This document shows positions 1-8,329 of a stretch of 64,000 nt of DNA, piece after piece. The DNA is from Acidobacteriota bacterium (GTDB lineage: Bacteria > Acidobacteriota > Blastocatellia > RBC074): assembly GCA_016196035.1 (NCBI GenBank), contig JACPYM010000035.1, forward strand, positions 1 through 64,000, written 5' to 3'. The position numbers were made by a program, and so were the translations under genes. The notes beneath the pieces were generated by a model that was not told the DNA's origin, did not search any database, and was given only the letters and a program-made list of their open reading frames with translations. The first letter of the stretch is position 1; each line of letters opens with the position of its first letter.

Positions 1-38
1 CAATCAAGGGCCTACCAAAGTGGCGGCCTGTGCCGCTC

Positions 39-66
39 GCACTCCAAAGACGCTGCGCGTCGAAAT
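39..66. repeat. Fragment of a dispersed repeat (GCACTCCAAAGACGC type)
   Basis: A 27-28 nt segment carrying GCACTCCAAAGACGC followed by GCGCGTCGAAA. It recurs nearly unchanged at 29140-29166, and its inverted counterpart (TTTGGAGTGCGGCGG) lies at 28834-28848. It sits just upstream of the symporter gene. It looks like the end of a dispersed repeat cut by the window edge. Confidence 0.5.
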
Positions 67-90
67 CAACCGGTCTGAGGTCTAAACAAA

Positions 91-1767
91 ATGCATTGGC
101 TCGATTGGGCAATTGTCGCGGCCTATCTGATTTACATCGTCTATGACGGCTTGCGGCTCACCAAAAAATCGAACGAGGTCGAAGGCTATTTCCTCGCCAA
201 CCGCAGCCTGCCGTGGTGGGCGGTCGGTTTATCCGTCATGGCGACACAGCTTTCAGCCATCACGATGGTTGGGACGACGGGGCAGGCTTATGCCGATGGC
301 ATGCGTTTCGTGCAGTTCTATTTCGGCTTGCCCTTCGCGATGATCGTTTTGTGCCTGACGGTCGTGCCGTTCTTTTACCGCGCCAGGGTTTACACGGCGT
401 ATGAATACCTGGAAAAACGCTTCGACGCGAAGACGCGGGCGCTGGCGAGTTTTTGCTTTCTGGTGCAACGCGCGTTGTCATGCGGCGTCATCATCGCCGC
501 GCCCTCGGTGATTCTGTCGCTGGTGCTGGGCTGGAACGAGCTGACGACGATTTTGGTGATGGGCCTGACGACGACGATTTACACGATGTTCGGCGGCGTC
601 CAGGCGGTGACGTGGACGGATGTGAAACAGATGGTCGTGATCTTCGTTGGCTTGGTCGTCTGTCTTTACATCATCGTCGGCAAGTTCCCGGCGGGCGTTT
701 CGTTGGGCGAAGCCGTCGCGCTGGCCGGGGCGACCGGGCGCTTGAAGATCGTGGATACCAGTTTCAACGTGAAGGAGACTTACACGTTGTGGTCGGGATT
801 GATCGGCGGCTTTTTCCTCGCGCTCTCCTATTTCGGCTGCGACCAAAGCCAGGTGCAGCGCTTCCTGACGGCGAAATCGGTTTCGCAGGGGCGCACCTCA
901 CTCTTGATGAGCGCCTTCATCAAAATCCCGATGCAGTTGCTGATTCTGTTCATCGGCGTGATGGTGTTTGTGTTTTATCAGTTCAACGCGCCGCCGCTGA
1001 TTTTTAAGGCGGATGACCGGGCGAAGGTCGAGCAGCGCGCCGAGTATCAAGAACTGAATGCTGATTACGCCACCGCCTTTACGACACGCAAACAAGCCGC
1101 GCTCAGCTTCGCCGAAGCCGCCGAGAACACCCCGCAGCGCGAATTCGCCCGCAACGTTTTTGTCACTGCGAACAAGGACATGACCGAGATTCGCAAACGC
1201 ACGGCGGATTTCGTCAAACAGACGACGGGCAAACCCTTCAACGACGTCAACTATGTCTTCCCAACCTTCGTGACAACCTATATGCCAGCGGGCGTCATCG
1301 GCCTGATCATCGCGGCCATCTTTGCGGCGGCGATGTCTTCCATCTCGGCGGAACTGGCTTCGCTCTCGACCGCGACGGTGATTGATTTTTACCGGCGGCA
1401 TTTCAAGAAAGAAGCGGCAGACGCGCATTACTTGCTAGTCTCGAAATGGGTCACAGGTTTTTGGGGCCTGTTCGCCTGCATCGTGGCGCTCTACGCCGGA
1501 CGGCTCGGTTCGCTGATCGAAGTCGTCAACAAATTTGGCTCGTATTTTTACGGCTCGCTGCTCGGCGTTTTCGTCTTGGCGATTGGGACGAAGCGCGCGA
1601 CCGGGCGGGGGGCGTTCTGGGGCCTGCTGGCGGGCGTCGCGGCGGTTTTCGTGGTGGACAGATTCTGGCCGATCAGTTTCTTGTGGTATAACTTGATTGG
1701 TTGCGTGGTGGTGTTTGTGGTTGGGATGTTGTTGAGTTTGACCGACAAAAAGCGAGGTAGCTTATGA
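91..1767 (+). CDS. Sodium:solute symporter (SSS family)
   Basis: A 558-residue integral membrane protein of the SSS family, which couples Na+ influx to uptake of a sugar, amino acid or organic anion. The N-terminal helix (residues 1-20) is followed by the linker ending in [17 protein letters not shown], typical of the family. Helices around 40-65, 75-95 and 125-150 follow, and helices from about 397 include the small-residue-rich [17 protein letters not shown] segment. A hydrophilic insert at about 300-395 separates two helices, as in the longer SSS members. The substrate cannot be told from sequence. The stop codon overlaps the start of the next gene in ATGA, which suggests translational coupling. 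Confidence 0.9.
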   Translation: MHWLDWAIVAAYLIYIVYDGLRLTKKSNEVEGYFLANRSLPWWAVGLSVMATQLSAITMVGTTGQAYADGMRFVQFYFGLPFAMIVLCLTVVPFFYRARVYTAYEYLEKRFDAKTRALASFCFLVQRALSCGVIIAAPSVILSLVLGWNELTTILVMGLTTTIYTMFGGVQAVTWTDVKQMVVIFVGLVVCLYIIVGKFPAGVSLGEAVALAGATGRLKIVDTSFNVKETYTLWSGLIGGFFLALSYFGCDQSQVQRFLTAKSVSQGRTSLLMSAFIKIPMQLLILFIGVMVFVFYQFNAPPLIFKADDRAKVEQRAEYQELNADYATAFTTRKQAALSFAEAAENTPQREFARNVFVTANKDMTEIRKRTADFVKQTTGKPFNDVNYVFPTFVTTYMPAGVIGLIIAAIFAAAMSSISAELASLSTATVIDFYRRHFKKEAADAHYLLVSKWVTGFWGLFACIVALYAGRLGSLIEVVNKFGSYFYGSLLGVFVLAIGTKRATGRGAFWGLLAGVAAVFVVDRFWPISFLWYNLIGCVVVFVVGMLLSLTDKKRGSL

Positions 1768-2012
1768 GTTCGATGTTGACGGCAATTCAGGAAAAGGTTC
1801 GGTTGCTTTCGCCGCAAAGACAGGCCGAGTTGGTAGACTTTGCCGATTTTTTATTGAGCAAAGAACAGGCACAACCGCCCACCAGAGGATTGGCTTTCGA
1901 TTGGGTAATTGACCCGGCTGAGCCGCCAGAACCGTTAAGCTCGGTTGAGCTGCAACATCAAGCCACCGCCTGGATGGTTGAAATGGCGGAAAAACACCTT
2001 GAGAAAAAATGA
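1764..2012 (+). CDS. DUF2281-like small protein, probable antitoxin
   Basis: An 82-residue protein. Its N-terminal half ([19 protein letters not shown], then DFLLSK) matches the DUF2281 type, a short helical module often encoded directly before PIN-domain toxins. It overlaps the symporter stop by ATGA and the next gene by ATGA, so all three may be co-transcribed. The probable role is to neutralise the downstream PIN nuclease. That role rests on the arrangement rather than on a DNA-binding motif, which I do not see. Confidence 0.65.
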   Translation: MSSMLTAIQEKVRLLSPQRQAELVDFADFLLSKEQAQPPTRGLAFDWVIDPAEPPEPLSSVELQHQATAWMVEMAEKHLEKK

Positions 2013-2428
2013 AGCTGTTACTCGACACCAACGTATTTGCCGAAGTGATGTTTCGTCAGCGCCAAGCAGCCGTGGCGCAAAAGTTGTTGGATGACACCAG
2101 TCACGAGCTTTTCATCACTACTTTTGCGCTTTTTTCAATTGGCTTGCTATTGTTCCGGCGCGGTTATGCGACTTATTGGCCGCGCTTTATCAACGATCTG
2201 ATTGCTTCGGGCCGCGTGCAAGTCGTGTCCCTGGCGCATCAGGAACTGGCAACGCTGCTTCAGGTCGCGCAACAGCTTTCACTCGATTTTGATGATGCTT
2301 ACCAGTACGTTGCTGCTGAAAACTATGGCTTGACGCTGGTTAGTTTCGATGGCGACTTTGATCACACTCCGCACGGTCGCCAAACGCCGCAAGCAATCCT
2401 TCAGCTTCGCTCCCAAGGAAACATCTGA
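2009..2428 (+). CDS. PIN-domain ribonuclease, VapC-like toxin
   Basis: A 139-residue PIN-domain protein. It opens with [12 protein letters not shown], giving the first metal-binding acid Asp6 and a second at Glu12. Further acids follow in DFDDAYQY (about 92-98) and in SFDGDFD (about 112-118). PIN toxins of this kind are Mg2+-dependent ribonucleases acting on tRNA or rRNA. It overlaps the DUF2281-like gene by four bases, the usual order of antitoxin then toxin. Cellular target unknown. Confidence 0.75.
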   Translation: MKLLLDTNVFAEVMFRQRQAAVAQKLLDDTSHELFITTFALFSIGLLLFRRGYATYWPRFINDLIASGRVQVVSLAHQELATLLQVAQQLSLDFDDAYQYVAAENYGLTLVSFDGDFDHTPHGRQTPQAILQLRSQGNI

Positions 2429-2454
2429 GCCTGGCTGCGCGCGCGCCACATCCG

Positions 2455-3219
2455 ATGAACACAGTGGAACCAAGCCCTAGCTTTAGTCACGAACGCCTGC
2501 GGCGGCTGGCGCAAATTGAACGCTGGCATTTTTGGTTTGCCGGGCGGCGCGCGTTGGTGGAAGGCTGGCTGGCCGAATATGTGCCGCCTGCGGGGCAGCG
2601 CGTTTACGATGTGGGGTGTGGCACGGGCGCCTTGCTTGAAAGCTTGCAGCGGCGCGATTATTGGGTGGCAGGCTCCGATTTGCGCGCTGAGGGTTTGCAA
2701 GCCGTCAAGCAGAATTTGCCAGCGGTGCGTCTGGTGCAAGCCGATGCCACCCAGTTGCCGTGGCAGTCAGAAAGTTTTGACACGGTGTTGTTGCTGGATG
2801 TGTTGGAACACGTCAACGACTGCGCAGCCTTGCGTGAGCTTTACCGGATTTTGCAACCCGGCGGGCGGCTCATTCTTACCGTGCCCGCGTTGCCGTGGCT
2901 GTGGAGTTACCGCGATGAGGCGGCGGGCCATTTGCGCCGTTATACCCGCCGGCAGTTGCGGGCGGTGCTGAACGAAAGCGGTTTTGAGGTTCGGCAAATC
3001 CGCTATTACCAATTTTTGCTGTTGCCGTTGGTGCTGGCGACGCGCTGGTTGGGGCGGCGCCAACCGGTGTGGCGCGAAGTCGAGGATTTGCCCGCGCCTT
3101 GGTTGAATTGGGCATTGACCCGGGTAAATCTGTTTGAAGTGCGGTTGGGCCGTTGGCTGGCGTGGCCGTGCGGTTCATCGCTGGCAGCGGTCTGCCAGCG
3201 CAGGAAGGCGCACACATAG
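2455..3219 (+). CDS. Class I SAM-dependent methyltransferase
   Basis: A 254-residue Rossmann-fold methyltransferase. Motif I is YDVGCGTGALLES at about residues 51-63, followed by an acidic strand-2 end (GSDLRAEGL), the post-motif DATQLPW, and LLLDVLEHVND, typical of Methyltransf_11/23 proteins. The C-terminal part (YRDEAAGHLRRYTRRQL) resembles methyltransferases of surface-glycan clusters. It begins a run of closely spaced plus-strand genes (aldolase, epimerase, GT2, second methyltransferase, GT-C), so modification of a glycan or lipid carrier is plausible. Substrate not determinable. Confidence 0.85.
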   Translation: MNTVEPSPSFSHERLRRLAQIERWHFWFAGRRALVEGWLAEYVPPAGQRVYDVGCGTGALLESLQRRDYWVAGSDLRAEGLQAVKQNLPAVRLVQADATQLPWQSESFDTVLLLDVLEHVNDCAALRELYRILQPGGRLILTVPALPWLWSYRDEAAGHLRRYTRRQLRAVLNESGFEVRQIRYYQFLLLPLVLATRWLGRRQPVWREVEDLPAPWLNWALTRVNLFEVRLGRWLAWPCGSSLAAVCQRRKAHT

Positions 3220-3222
3220 GGG

Positions 3223-4059
3223 ATGATGGACGAGTTTCAATTCTTGTTGTTTACGATTGATCCGGCCTTGGCGCGGGCCGCCAGCGCCGCCGGGGTTAAT
3301 GGCATCATCATTGATTGGGAGCACTTTGGTAAAGCCGCGCGCCAATGCGGCGCTGACACGGAAATCAATCATCACACGGTGGATGACCTGCGCCGCGTGC
3401 GGGCCAGCACGGACGCGCTGATCGTTTGCCGGCTGAATCGTTACGGCGTCTGGACGGAGGCGGAAGTTGAAGCCGCGCTGGCCGGGGGCGCAGATGAATT
3501 GCTGTTGCCGATGGTGCGGCAGGTCGCCGAGGTCGAAGCCGTCCTGGCGCAAGTCGGGGCGCGGGGCCGGGTCGGCATCCTGGTTGAAACTGAAGAGGCC
3601 GTGCGTTTGTCCCCGGCCCTGGCGCGCTTGCCGCTGGCGCGGGTTTACCTGGGGCTGAATGATCTGGCGATTGGGCGCGGCGAATCGAACATCTTTACCG
3701 CCGTGATTGACGGCACGCTGGAAGCAGTGCGGCGGGCGTTCCGCGTGCCGTTCGGATTCGGCGGTCTGACCTTGCCCGAAGGCGGCAGCCCGATTCCTTG
3801 CCGGTTGTTGTTGGGCGAAATGGCACGGCTCAATTGCGGCTTCAGCTTTTTGCGCCGCTCGTTTCACCGCGACATCCGCGGGCGCAACTTACAACTTGAA
3901 GTCCCGCGCATGCGCGCCGCCTGGCAACAAGCGACCCGGCGTCCGGCGGCTGTGATCGAACAGGAGCGTCAGGCGCTGGCCAGCGCGATTGTGGCTGCCA
4001 GACCGTATTTTGAGCGCCAGTTGGCTGCTCAGGAGGTGCGTTGCGTTGCGGAGTCTTAG
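3223..4059 (+). CDS. HpcH/HpaI-type aldolase/citrate lyase family protein
   Basis: A 278-residue TIM-barrel protein of the HpcH/HpaI aldolase superfamily. These use a divalent metal to cleave or form C-C bonds in 2-oxo-acid substrates. Visible motifs are IIIDWEHFGK near the N-terminus, LPMVRQVAEV, the metal-ligand strand GILVETEEAV (about 119-128) and LGLNDLAIGRG (about 143-153). It starts three bases after the methyltransferase stop and its end overlaps the epimerase start, so it is clearly in the same operon. In this context it may supply or remove a keto-acid sugar precursor. That role is inference. Confidence 0.75.
   Translation: MMDEFQFLLFTIDPALARAASAAGVNGIIIDWEHFGKAARQCGADTEINHHTVDDLRRVRASTDALIVCRLNRYGVWTEAEVEAALAGGADELLLPMVRQVAEVEAVLAQVGARGRVGILVETEEAVRLSPALARLPLARVYLGLNDLAIGRGESNIFTAVIDGTLEAVRRAFRVPFGFGGLTLPEGGSPIPCRLLLGEMARLNCGFSFLRRSFHRDIRGRNLQLEVPRMRAAWQQATRRPAAVIEQERQALASAIVAARPYFERQLAAQEVRCVAES
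4031..4036 (+). promoter_or_regulatory. Consensus Shine-Dalgarno deciding a TTG start
   Basis: AGGAGG lies inside the 3' end of the aldolase gene, nine bases before the TTG at 4046. The TTG is in frame with the SDR epimerase and sits about 10 codons before its TGATGFIG dinucleotide-binding motif. The only upstream ATG in that frame (3989) has no such site and would add a 19-residue extension lying within the aldolase gene. Confidence 0.8.
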
Positions 4060-5005
4060 CGGCCAGCGCGTGTTGGTGACGGGCGCGACCGGATTCATCG
4101 GCGCCAACCTCGTGCGCGCGCTGTTACAGTCCAACGCGGAAATTCACGTCATCGCGCGGGCGGGCGCTGACCGCTGGCGACTAGCTGAAATCGCCGCTCA
4201 ACTCATCTGGCACGCCGCCGATCTGACCGCGCGTGCGCCGCTGGCGCGGGCTGTCGCCGCCGCCCAGCCCGACTTCATTTTTCATTCCGCCGCATTTGGC
4301 GGCCATTCGACGACGGCGGCGCAACGCGCCGCCGCGCTGGGCGACACCGTCGCCGGGACAGCCAATCTGCTCGAAGCGCTGGCGCCGCTGCCATATCGCC
4401 GTCTGGTGCATCTAGGCAGTTCGCTGGAATACGGGCCAAAAGCCCAGCCCTTGCGCGAAGACGACCTGTTGACGCCGAATACCTTTCGCGGCGCGACCAA
4501 AGCGGCAGCCGCGTTGTTGTGTTTGCAGGCGGCGCGGGCGGAACAAAAGCCCATCGTCGTGCTGCGGCCCTTTTCGGTTTATGGCCCGTGGGAAGCGCAC
4601 GGGCGTTTGTTGCCGACGTTGATGCTGGCCTTGTTGCGCGGCGGCGAGTTGCCTTTGACCGAAGCGGGCATCTACCGCGATTTCATTTTTGTCGAAGACG
4701 TGGTCGAGGCCTGTTTGCGGGCGGCGGCGACGGATGGGGTCGTGGGCGAGATCATCAATGCCGGCTCGGGCGAGCAATACAGCAACGAAGAAGTCGTGGC
4801 GCTGGCGCAGGAAGTCGCCGGCATCCGCCTGAAAGTCACGCCCGGCACGTTCCCGCGCCGGCCCTCCGACACGGCGCATTGGGTGGCCGACATCGGCAAA
4901 GCGCAACGCTTGTTGGATTGGCAGCCGCGTCACGACCTGCGTGTCGGCCTGACGAAAACCTTCGCCTGGTTTCGCGCGCATCAACAACTTTATCGTGAGC
5001 ATTAG
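4046..5005 (+). CDS. NAD-dependent epimerase/dehydratase (extended SDR)
   Basis: A 319-residue extended short-chain dehydrogenase/reductase acting on nucleotide sugars. The NAD(P)-binding motif is TGATGFIGANL (about residues 11-21), with SSLEYG as the catalytic Ser region and RPFSVYGPWE and DFIFVEDVVEA as the family's substrate-side motifs. The usual YxxxK appears as FRGATK near residue 147: the Lys is present but the Tyr position holds Arg. The start is the TTG at 4046, preceded by AGGAGG, so the gene overlaps the aldolase by 14 bases. It probably makes or modifies a sugar nucleotide for the adjacent glycosyltransferases. Confidence 0.8.
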   Translation: MRSLSGQRVLVTGATGFIGANLVRALLQSNAEIHVIARAGADRWRLAEIAAQLIWHAADLTARAPLARAVAAAQPDFIFHSAAFGGHSTTAAQRAAALGDTVAGTANLLEALAPLPYRRLVHLGSSLEYGPKAQPLREDDLLTPNTFRGATKAAAALLCLQAARAEQKPIVVLRPFSVYGPWEAHGRLLPTLMLALLRGGELPLTEAGIYRDFIFVEDVVEACLRAAATDGVVGEIINAGSGEQYSNEEVVALAQEVAGIRLKVTPGTFPRRPSDTAHWVADIGKAQRLLDWQPRHDLRVGLTKTFAWFRAHQQLYREH

Positions 5006-5019
5006 CCTTTGCTGCGCCT

Positions 5020-5844
5020 ATGGAACCACGCGACAGCCAGTCCGCCAGGCCGCCTGCTCTGAGCGTCGTGCTGCCGGTTTACGGCAACCGCGCAATGCTG
5101 CCCGAATTGTATCGGCGTTTGTGCGCGGCGCTCGTGGCGCAGTCCGGTGAATACGAATTGATTTTCGTCAACGATGCCTGCCCGCAAGGTTCGCTCGAAG
5201 TTCTGAAGGAACTGGCCGCCGCCGATGCGCGTGTCGCGGTGTTGGCGCTCGCGCGGAATCAGGGGCAGCATTGCGCGTTGCTGACCGGGCTGCGTTACGC
5301 GCGCGGCGCGTGTGTTGTGATGCTCGACGCCGATTTGCAAGACCCGCCCGAAACGATTCCGGCCTTGCTCGAAAAACTGGCGGAAGGTTACGGCGCGGTA
5401 TACGCGGGCCGTTCGGGACGGTATGAATCGGGCGGGCGGTTGTTGATGTCGCGGCTTTTCAAAGGACTGTTGCATGTGCTGGTGGGCTTGCCGGTGAACG
5501 CCGGGCTTTTCGTGGCGCTGTCACGGCCAACGATTGAACGCCTGTTGGCCTTTGCTGAACCGCGTCCGTATGTCACAGGCATGATCGCCTGGCTGGGCCG
5601 CCCCGTGGCGGTCGTGCCAATTGTGCGCGCCGCCCGGCCTCAGGGCGTATCGGCTTACACCACGTGGATGCGGGTGAAGCTGGGCGTGAATGCGGTCTGG
5701 CGCGTCTTGCGCTGGCGTTGCTGGCCGCGCCGCGTTGCAAAATCCACGCTCGCCACACCACTCATCGCTTGTATCGGCGCGCGCTTTACCCCCGCAGGGC
5801 TTTTGCAAAGTCGCCAGCGCTCGAACGGTTTAACTGACTCCTGA
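5020..5844 (+). CDS. Glycosyltransferase family 2
   Basis: A 274-residue GT-A fold glycosyltransferase resembling dolichol/polyprenyl-phosphate mannose or glucose synthases. Seen are SVVLPVYGN (about 15-23), FVNDACPQGS, the DXD-region motif MLDADLQDPPE (about 101-111) and GRSGRYESGG. It follows the epimerase by 14 bases. The last 20 or so residues (from about 250) look like translated repeat DNA, and the stop codon lies inside the palindrome at 5830-5933, so the natural C-terminus has probably been altered. It most likely loads a sugar onto a polyprenyl phosphate used by the GT-C enzyme downstream. Confidence 0.8.
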   Translation: MEPRDSQSARPPALSVVLPVYGNRAMLPELYRRLCAALVAQSGEYELIFVNDACPQGSLEVLKELAAADARVAVLALARNQGQHCALLTGLRYARGACVVMLDADLQDPPETIPALLEKLAEGYGAVYAGRSGRYESGGRLLMSRLFKGLLHVLVGLPVNAGLFVALSRPTIERLLAFAEPRPYVTGMIAWLGRPVAVVPIVRAARPQGVSAYTTWMRVKLGVNAVWRVLRWRCWPRRVAKSTLATPLIACIGARFTPAGLLQSRQRSNGLTDS

Positions 5845-5933
5845 TTCCTGACTCCTGATTCCTGCTAAACTGAAAATACTGGCTGATTTTCAATTTAGCA
5901 GGAATCAGGAGTCAGGAATCGGGAGTCAGTCAA
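5830..5933. repeat. 104-bp near-perfect palindrome
   Basis: Two 48-base arms (5830-5877 and 5886-5933) pair at 45 of 48 positions around an 8-base loop. Each arm is itself built from tandem copies of a CTGATTCCTGACTC-like unit. The left arm contains the stop codon of the GT2 gene. Outside the arms, the 15-mer GGCTTTTGCAAAGTC at about 5799-5813 recurs in inverted form at 5958-5972. The stem has no T-tract, so it is more a repeat element than a simple terminator. Confidence 0.85.
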
Positions 5934-6010
5934 AGGTCTTTGGCGGATGTTTTGAGGACTTTGCAAAAGCCATGTTTACTCCCGCCAAACGATTGACAAA
6001 GGATTGAACC

Positions 6011-6742
6011 ATGAGCACTACCCGCCCCGAATTCGAGGCGCACAATCAATATCAGCGGCAGTATTTTGACAACACCTTGAAACGGACGATGGTGCCGCGC
6101 GCCACGCCCTATGTGCAGCGGCAGGTCAACGAAGCCATGCGCAGCGGGCATTGGACGCCCACCGACCGCGTCCTGGAAGTTGGTTGCGGGATGGGACGCT
6201 ATACGCTGCCGCTGGCCGAACGCGGTGTGCGCGTCGAGGGGCTGGATTTATCGCCCGTCCTGCTCGAACGGTTGCGGGAATTCAATGCGGGCCGTTTTGA
6301 CATCCCGCTGTATGCCGCTGATCTGAGCGCGCCGCCCGCACAGTTGCTGGGGCAGTACGATCTTGTGCTGGGCTTTTTCATGCTGCATCACCTGCATTCG
6401 CTCGATGAATGTTTCGCCGGGCTGGCGCGCTTGCTCAAACCGGGCGGGCGCGTCGTCTTTCTGGAACCCAATCCCTTCAATCCGCTCTATTACGCCCAGA
6501 TTTTGCTGACGCCGCGCATGACCTGGCGGGCCGAACGCGGCATGTTGCAGATGCGGCGCACAACGCTGGCGCAAACGCTGGCGCGGCATGGCTTCATCAA
6601 TTTTACCTTGCGGCGCTTTGGCTTCTTTCCGCCGCTGCTGGCCAATCAAGGCTGGGGCGCGCCCGTCGAGCGCGTCTTAGAGCGCGTGCCCTTGTGGCGC
6701 GGCCTGTTGCCGTTTCAAATCTTCAGCGGAGAATTGCCGTGA
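6011..6742 (+). CDS. Class I SAM-dependent methyltransferase
   Basis: A 243-residue methyltransferase. It has motif I LEVGCGMGRYTLPL (about 55-68), GLDLSPVLLERLREF as the ribose-binding strand 2 region, and GFFMLHHLHSLDECF plus LKPGGRVVFLEPNPFNP as motifs II/III. An AAAGGA lies 8 bases before the ATG. The C-terminal half is hydrophobic (NFTLRRFGFFPPLL), suggesting a membrane-associated or lipid-linked substrate. Its stop overlaps the GTG start of the GT-C gene (GTGA). Confidence 0.85.
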   Translation: MSTTRPEFEAHNQYQRQYFDNTLKRTMVPRATPYVQRQVNEAMRSGHWTPTDRVLEVGCGMGRYTLPLAERGVRVEGLDLSPVLLERLREFNAGRFDIPLYAADLSAPPAQLLGQYDLVLGFFMLHHLHSLDECFAGLARLLKPGGRVVFLEPNPFNPLYYAQILLTPRMTWRAERGMLQMRRTTLAQTLARHGFINFTLRRFGFFPPLLANQGWGAPVERVLERVPLWRGLLPFQIFSGELP

Positions 6743-8289
6743 ACTGGCGCGCGGCAGTGGGGCTGTTGCTGTTTATCGGCGTCGGGCTTTGGTTCAGCAT
6801 TACAGCCGACGGTGTAGGGAATGACGAAGCCTGGTCGTTGCAGGTCGTCTGGCGCATGCAAACGGGCGAAACGCTTTACCGCGACATTTTTTGCGGCGTC
6901 TTGCCGCTGGCGTTTTACCTGACGCTGGCGCTGACGAAGTTGCTGGGCGCCGAGATCCTGGTCATCAAGCTGAGCGTGGTGTTGTGTCAGGCGCTGGCGG
7001 TGTGGACGGCCGCGCGCGTGATGCAGCAATTGACCGGCACATCACGCTATCAGGGCTTCCTGACGGGCGCGCTTTTGCTTTACGCCACGCCGCGCGCCAC
7101 CGCGTTGTATCAGCCGCTGGCGACGCTGTTTTTGCTGCTTTGCTATCACGCGGTGTTGGCCCACCAGCAAGCTGAATCGGAAACGCGGCAGGCTCGGCGT
7201 TGGCTGCTGGCGGCGGGTGTTTGGGCCGGTTGCTGTGTGGCCACGAAACAAAACGTGGGCGGTTATGCGTTGGCCGCCTTGTGGCTGGCGCTGGCATGCA
7301 AACATTGGCGGGGGGCGGACGCCGTTCCCGCTGCGCGCGCGTGGGGCGCGTTTGGGCGCGAGGCGCTCAGCGTCACGCTGGCTGCCGGGTTGACCGTCGG
7401 CTTGATTTTGTTGCCGGTGTGGTGGCGCGGCGGGTTGCCGGAGTTGTTTGATTACGCGGTTGCCAACAAGCAGACGTATCTGAAACTAGGCGGCATTTCC
7501 TATTTCGCGGGGCTGCGCGAACTCGGTCAGATGCTGGTTGCGCCGTTGTCTTGTTGCGCGTTGTTGCGCGTCTATGTTGATCTGATTTATTTGCTGCCGC
7601 CGCTGACACTGGGCGGGCTGGCGCTGCTTTGGCGGCGGCGGCTGGCAGTGGCGGAGCGGCAAGCCCTGGCCGTTGTAAGCTGTTTTCTGGGTGCCGCGTT
7701 GCTCACGCTTTACCCGCGCGCCGATCACCTGCACCTCGATTATATTGCGCCGGTTTTGCTGATTGGCGTGTTGGCGGGCTGGCAGCAATTGTGCGTGCAA
7801 TGGCGCACGCCCTGGGCGGCGTATGTTGAACGCGCGGCGGTGTTGTCGCTGGTGTTTGGCTTGGCGCTCTTTTTGGCGAGTTCGCTAAGAAATCTGCGCT
7901 CTGCCCAAACCGCCTGGGTAAATCTGCCGCATTACCGCTATAAGTTATTGCGCGCGGACGAACTGCTCTTAAAACAAACACAGGCTGAGCGGTTGCGCGC
8001 GCGCGCGGCGAGTGAACCCGTCTTGTTGTTGTCGGGTGCGGCGGGATTTTACTATCTTGTGACCGGACTGCCCAACCCCACGCCCTTTGATTATCCGCTG
8101 GCGACGGCCTTGGGCAGGCACGGCGAAACCGACATCATTGCGGCACTGGCGCAAAAACGCATCCGCGCGGTTTGTCTGGAACGGCGCGGCGACCAGTTGG
8201 CGCCGGCACGGCTGGAACATTACGTCATCGAAAATTTACAACGTGAAGAAGACCTGGGTGAATGCACGCTGTATCGCGTGCGCCCCTAA
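6739..8289 (+). CDS. GT-C family membrane glycosyltransferase (RgtA/ArnT/PMT-like)
   Basis: A 516-residue polytopic membrane protein with roughly 10-12 hydrophobic segments. The first helix is followed by the loop DGVGNDEAW (about residues 23-31), the acidic first-loop signature of polyprenyl-phosphate-sugar-dependent GT-C transferases, and later by [15 protein letters not shown], also typical. The GTG start overlaps the methyltransferase stop. An earlier in-frame ATG exists but lies deep inside the upstream gene. It most likely transfers a sugar from a polyprenyl-phosphate donor (made by the GT2) to an extracytoplasmic acceptor. Confidence 0.8.
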   Translation: MNWRAAVGLLLFIGVGLWFSITADGVGNDEAWSLQVVWRMQTGETLYRDIFCGVLPLAFYLTLALTKLLGAEILVIKLSVVLCQALAVWTAARVMQQLTGTSRYQGFLTGALLLYATPRATALYQPLATLFLLLCYHAVLAHQQAESETRQARRWLLAAGVWAGCCVATKQNVGGYALAALWLALACKHWRGADAVPAARAWGAFGREALSVTLAAGLTVGLILLPVWWRGGLPELFDYAVANKQTYLKLGGISYFAGLRELGQMLVAPLSCCALLRVYVDLIYLLPPLTLGGLALLWRRRLAVAERQALAVVSCFLGAALLTLYPRADHLHLDYIAPVLLIGVLAGWQQLCVQWRTPWAAYVERAAVLSLVFGLALFLASSLRNLRSAQTAWVNLPHYRYKLLRADELLLKQTQAERLRARAASEPVLLLSGAAGFYYLVTGLPNPTPFDYPLATALGRHGETDIIAALAQKRIRAVCLERRGDQLAPARLEHYVIENLQREEDLGECTLYRVRP

Positions 8290-8329
8290 CAAGCTGGAAG
8301 GCAAAGCTGGAAGGCAAGAAGGATTAAAC

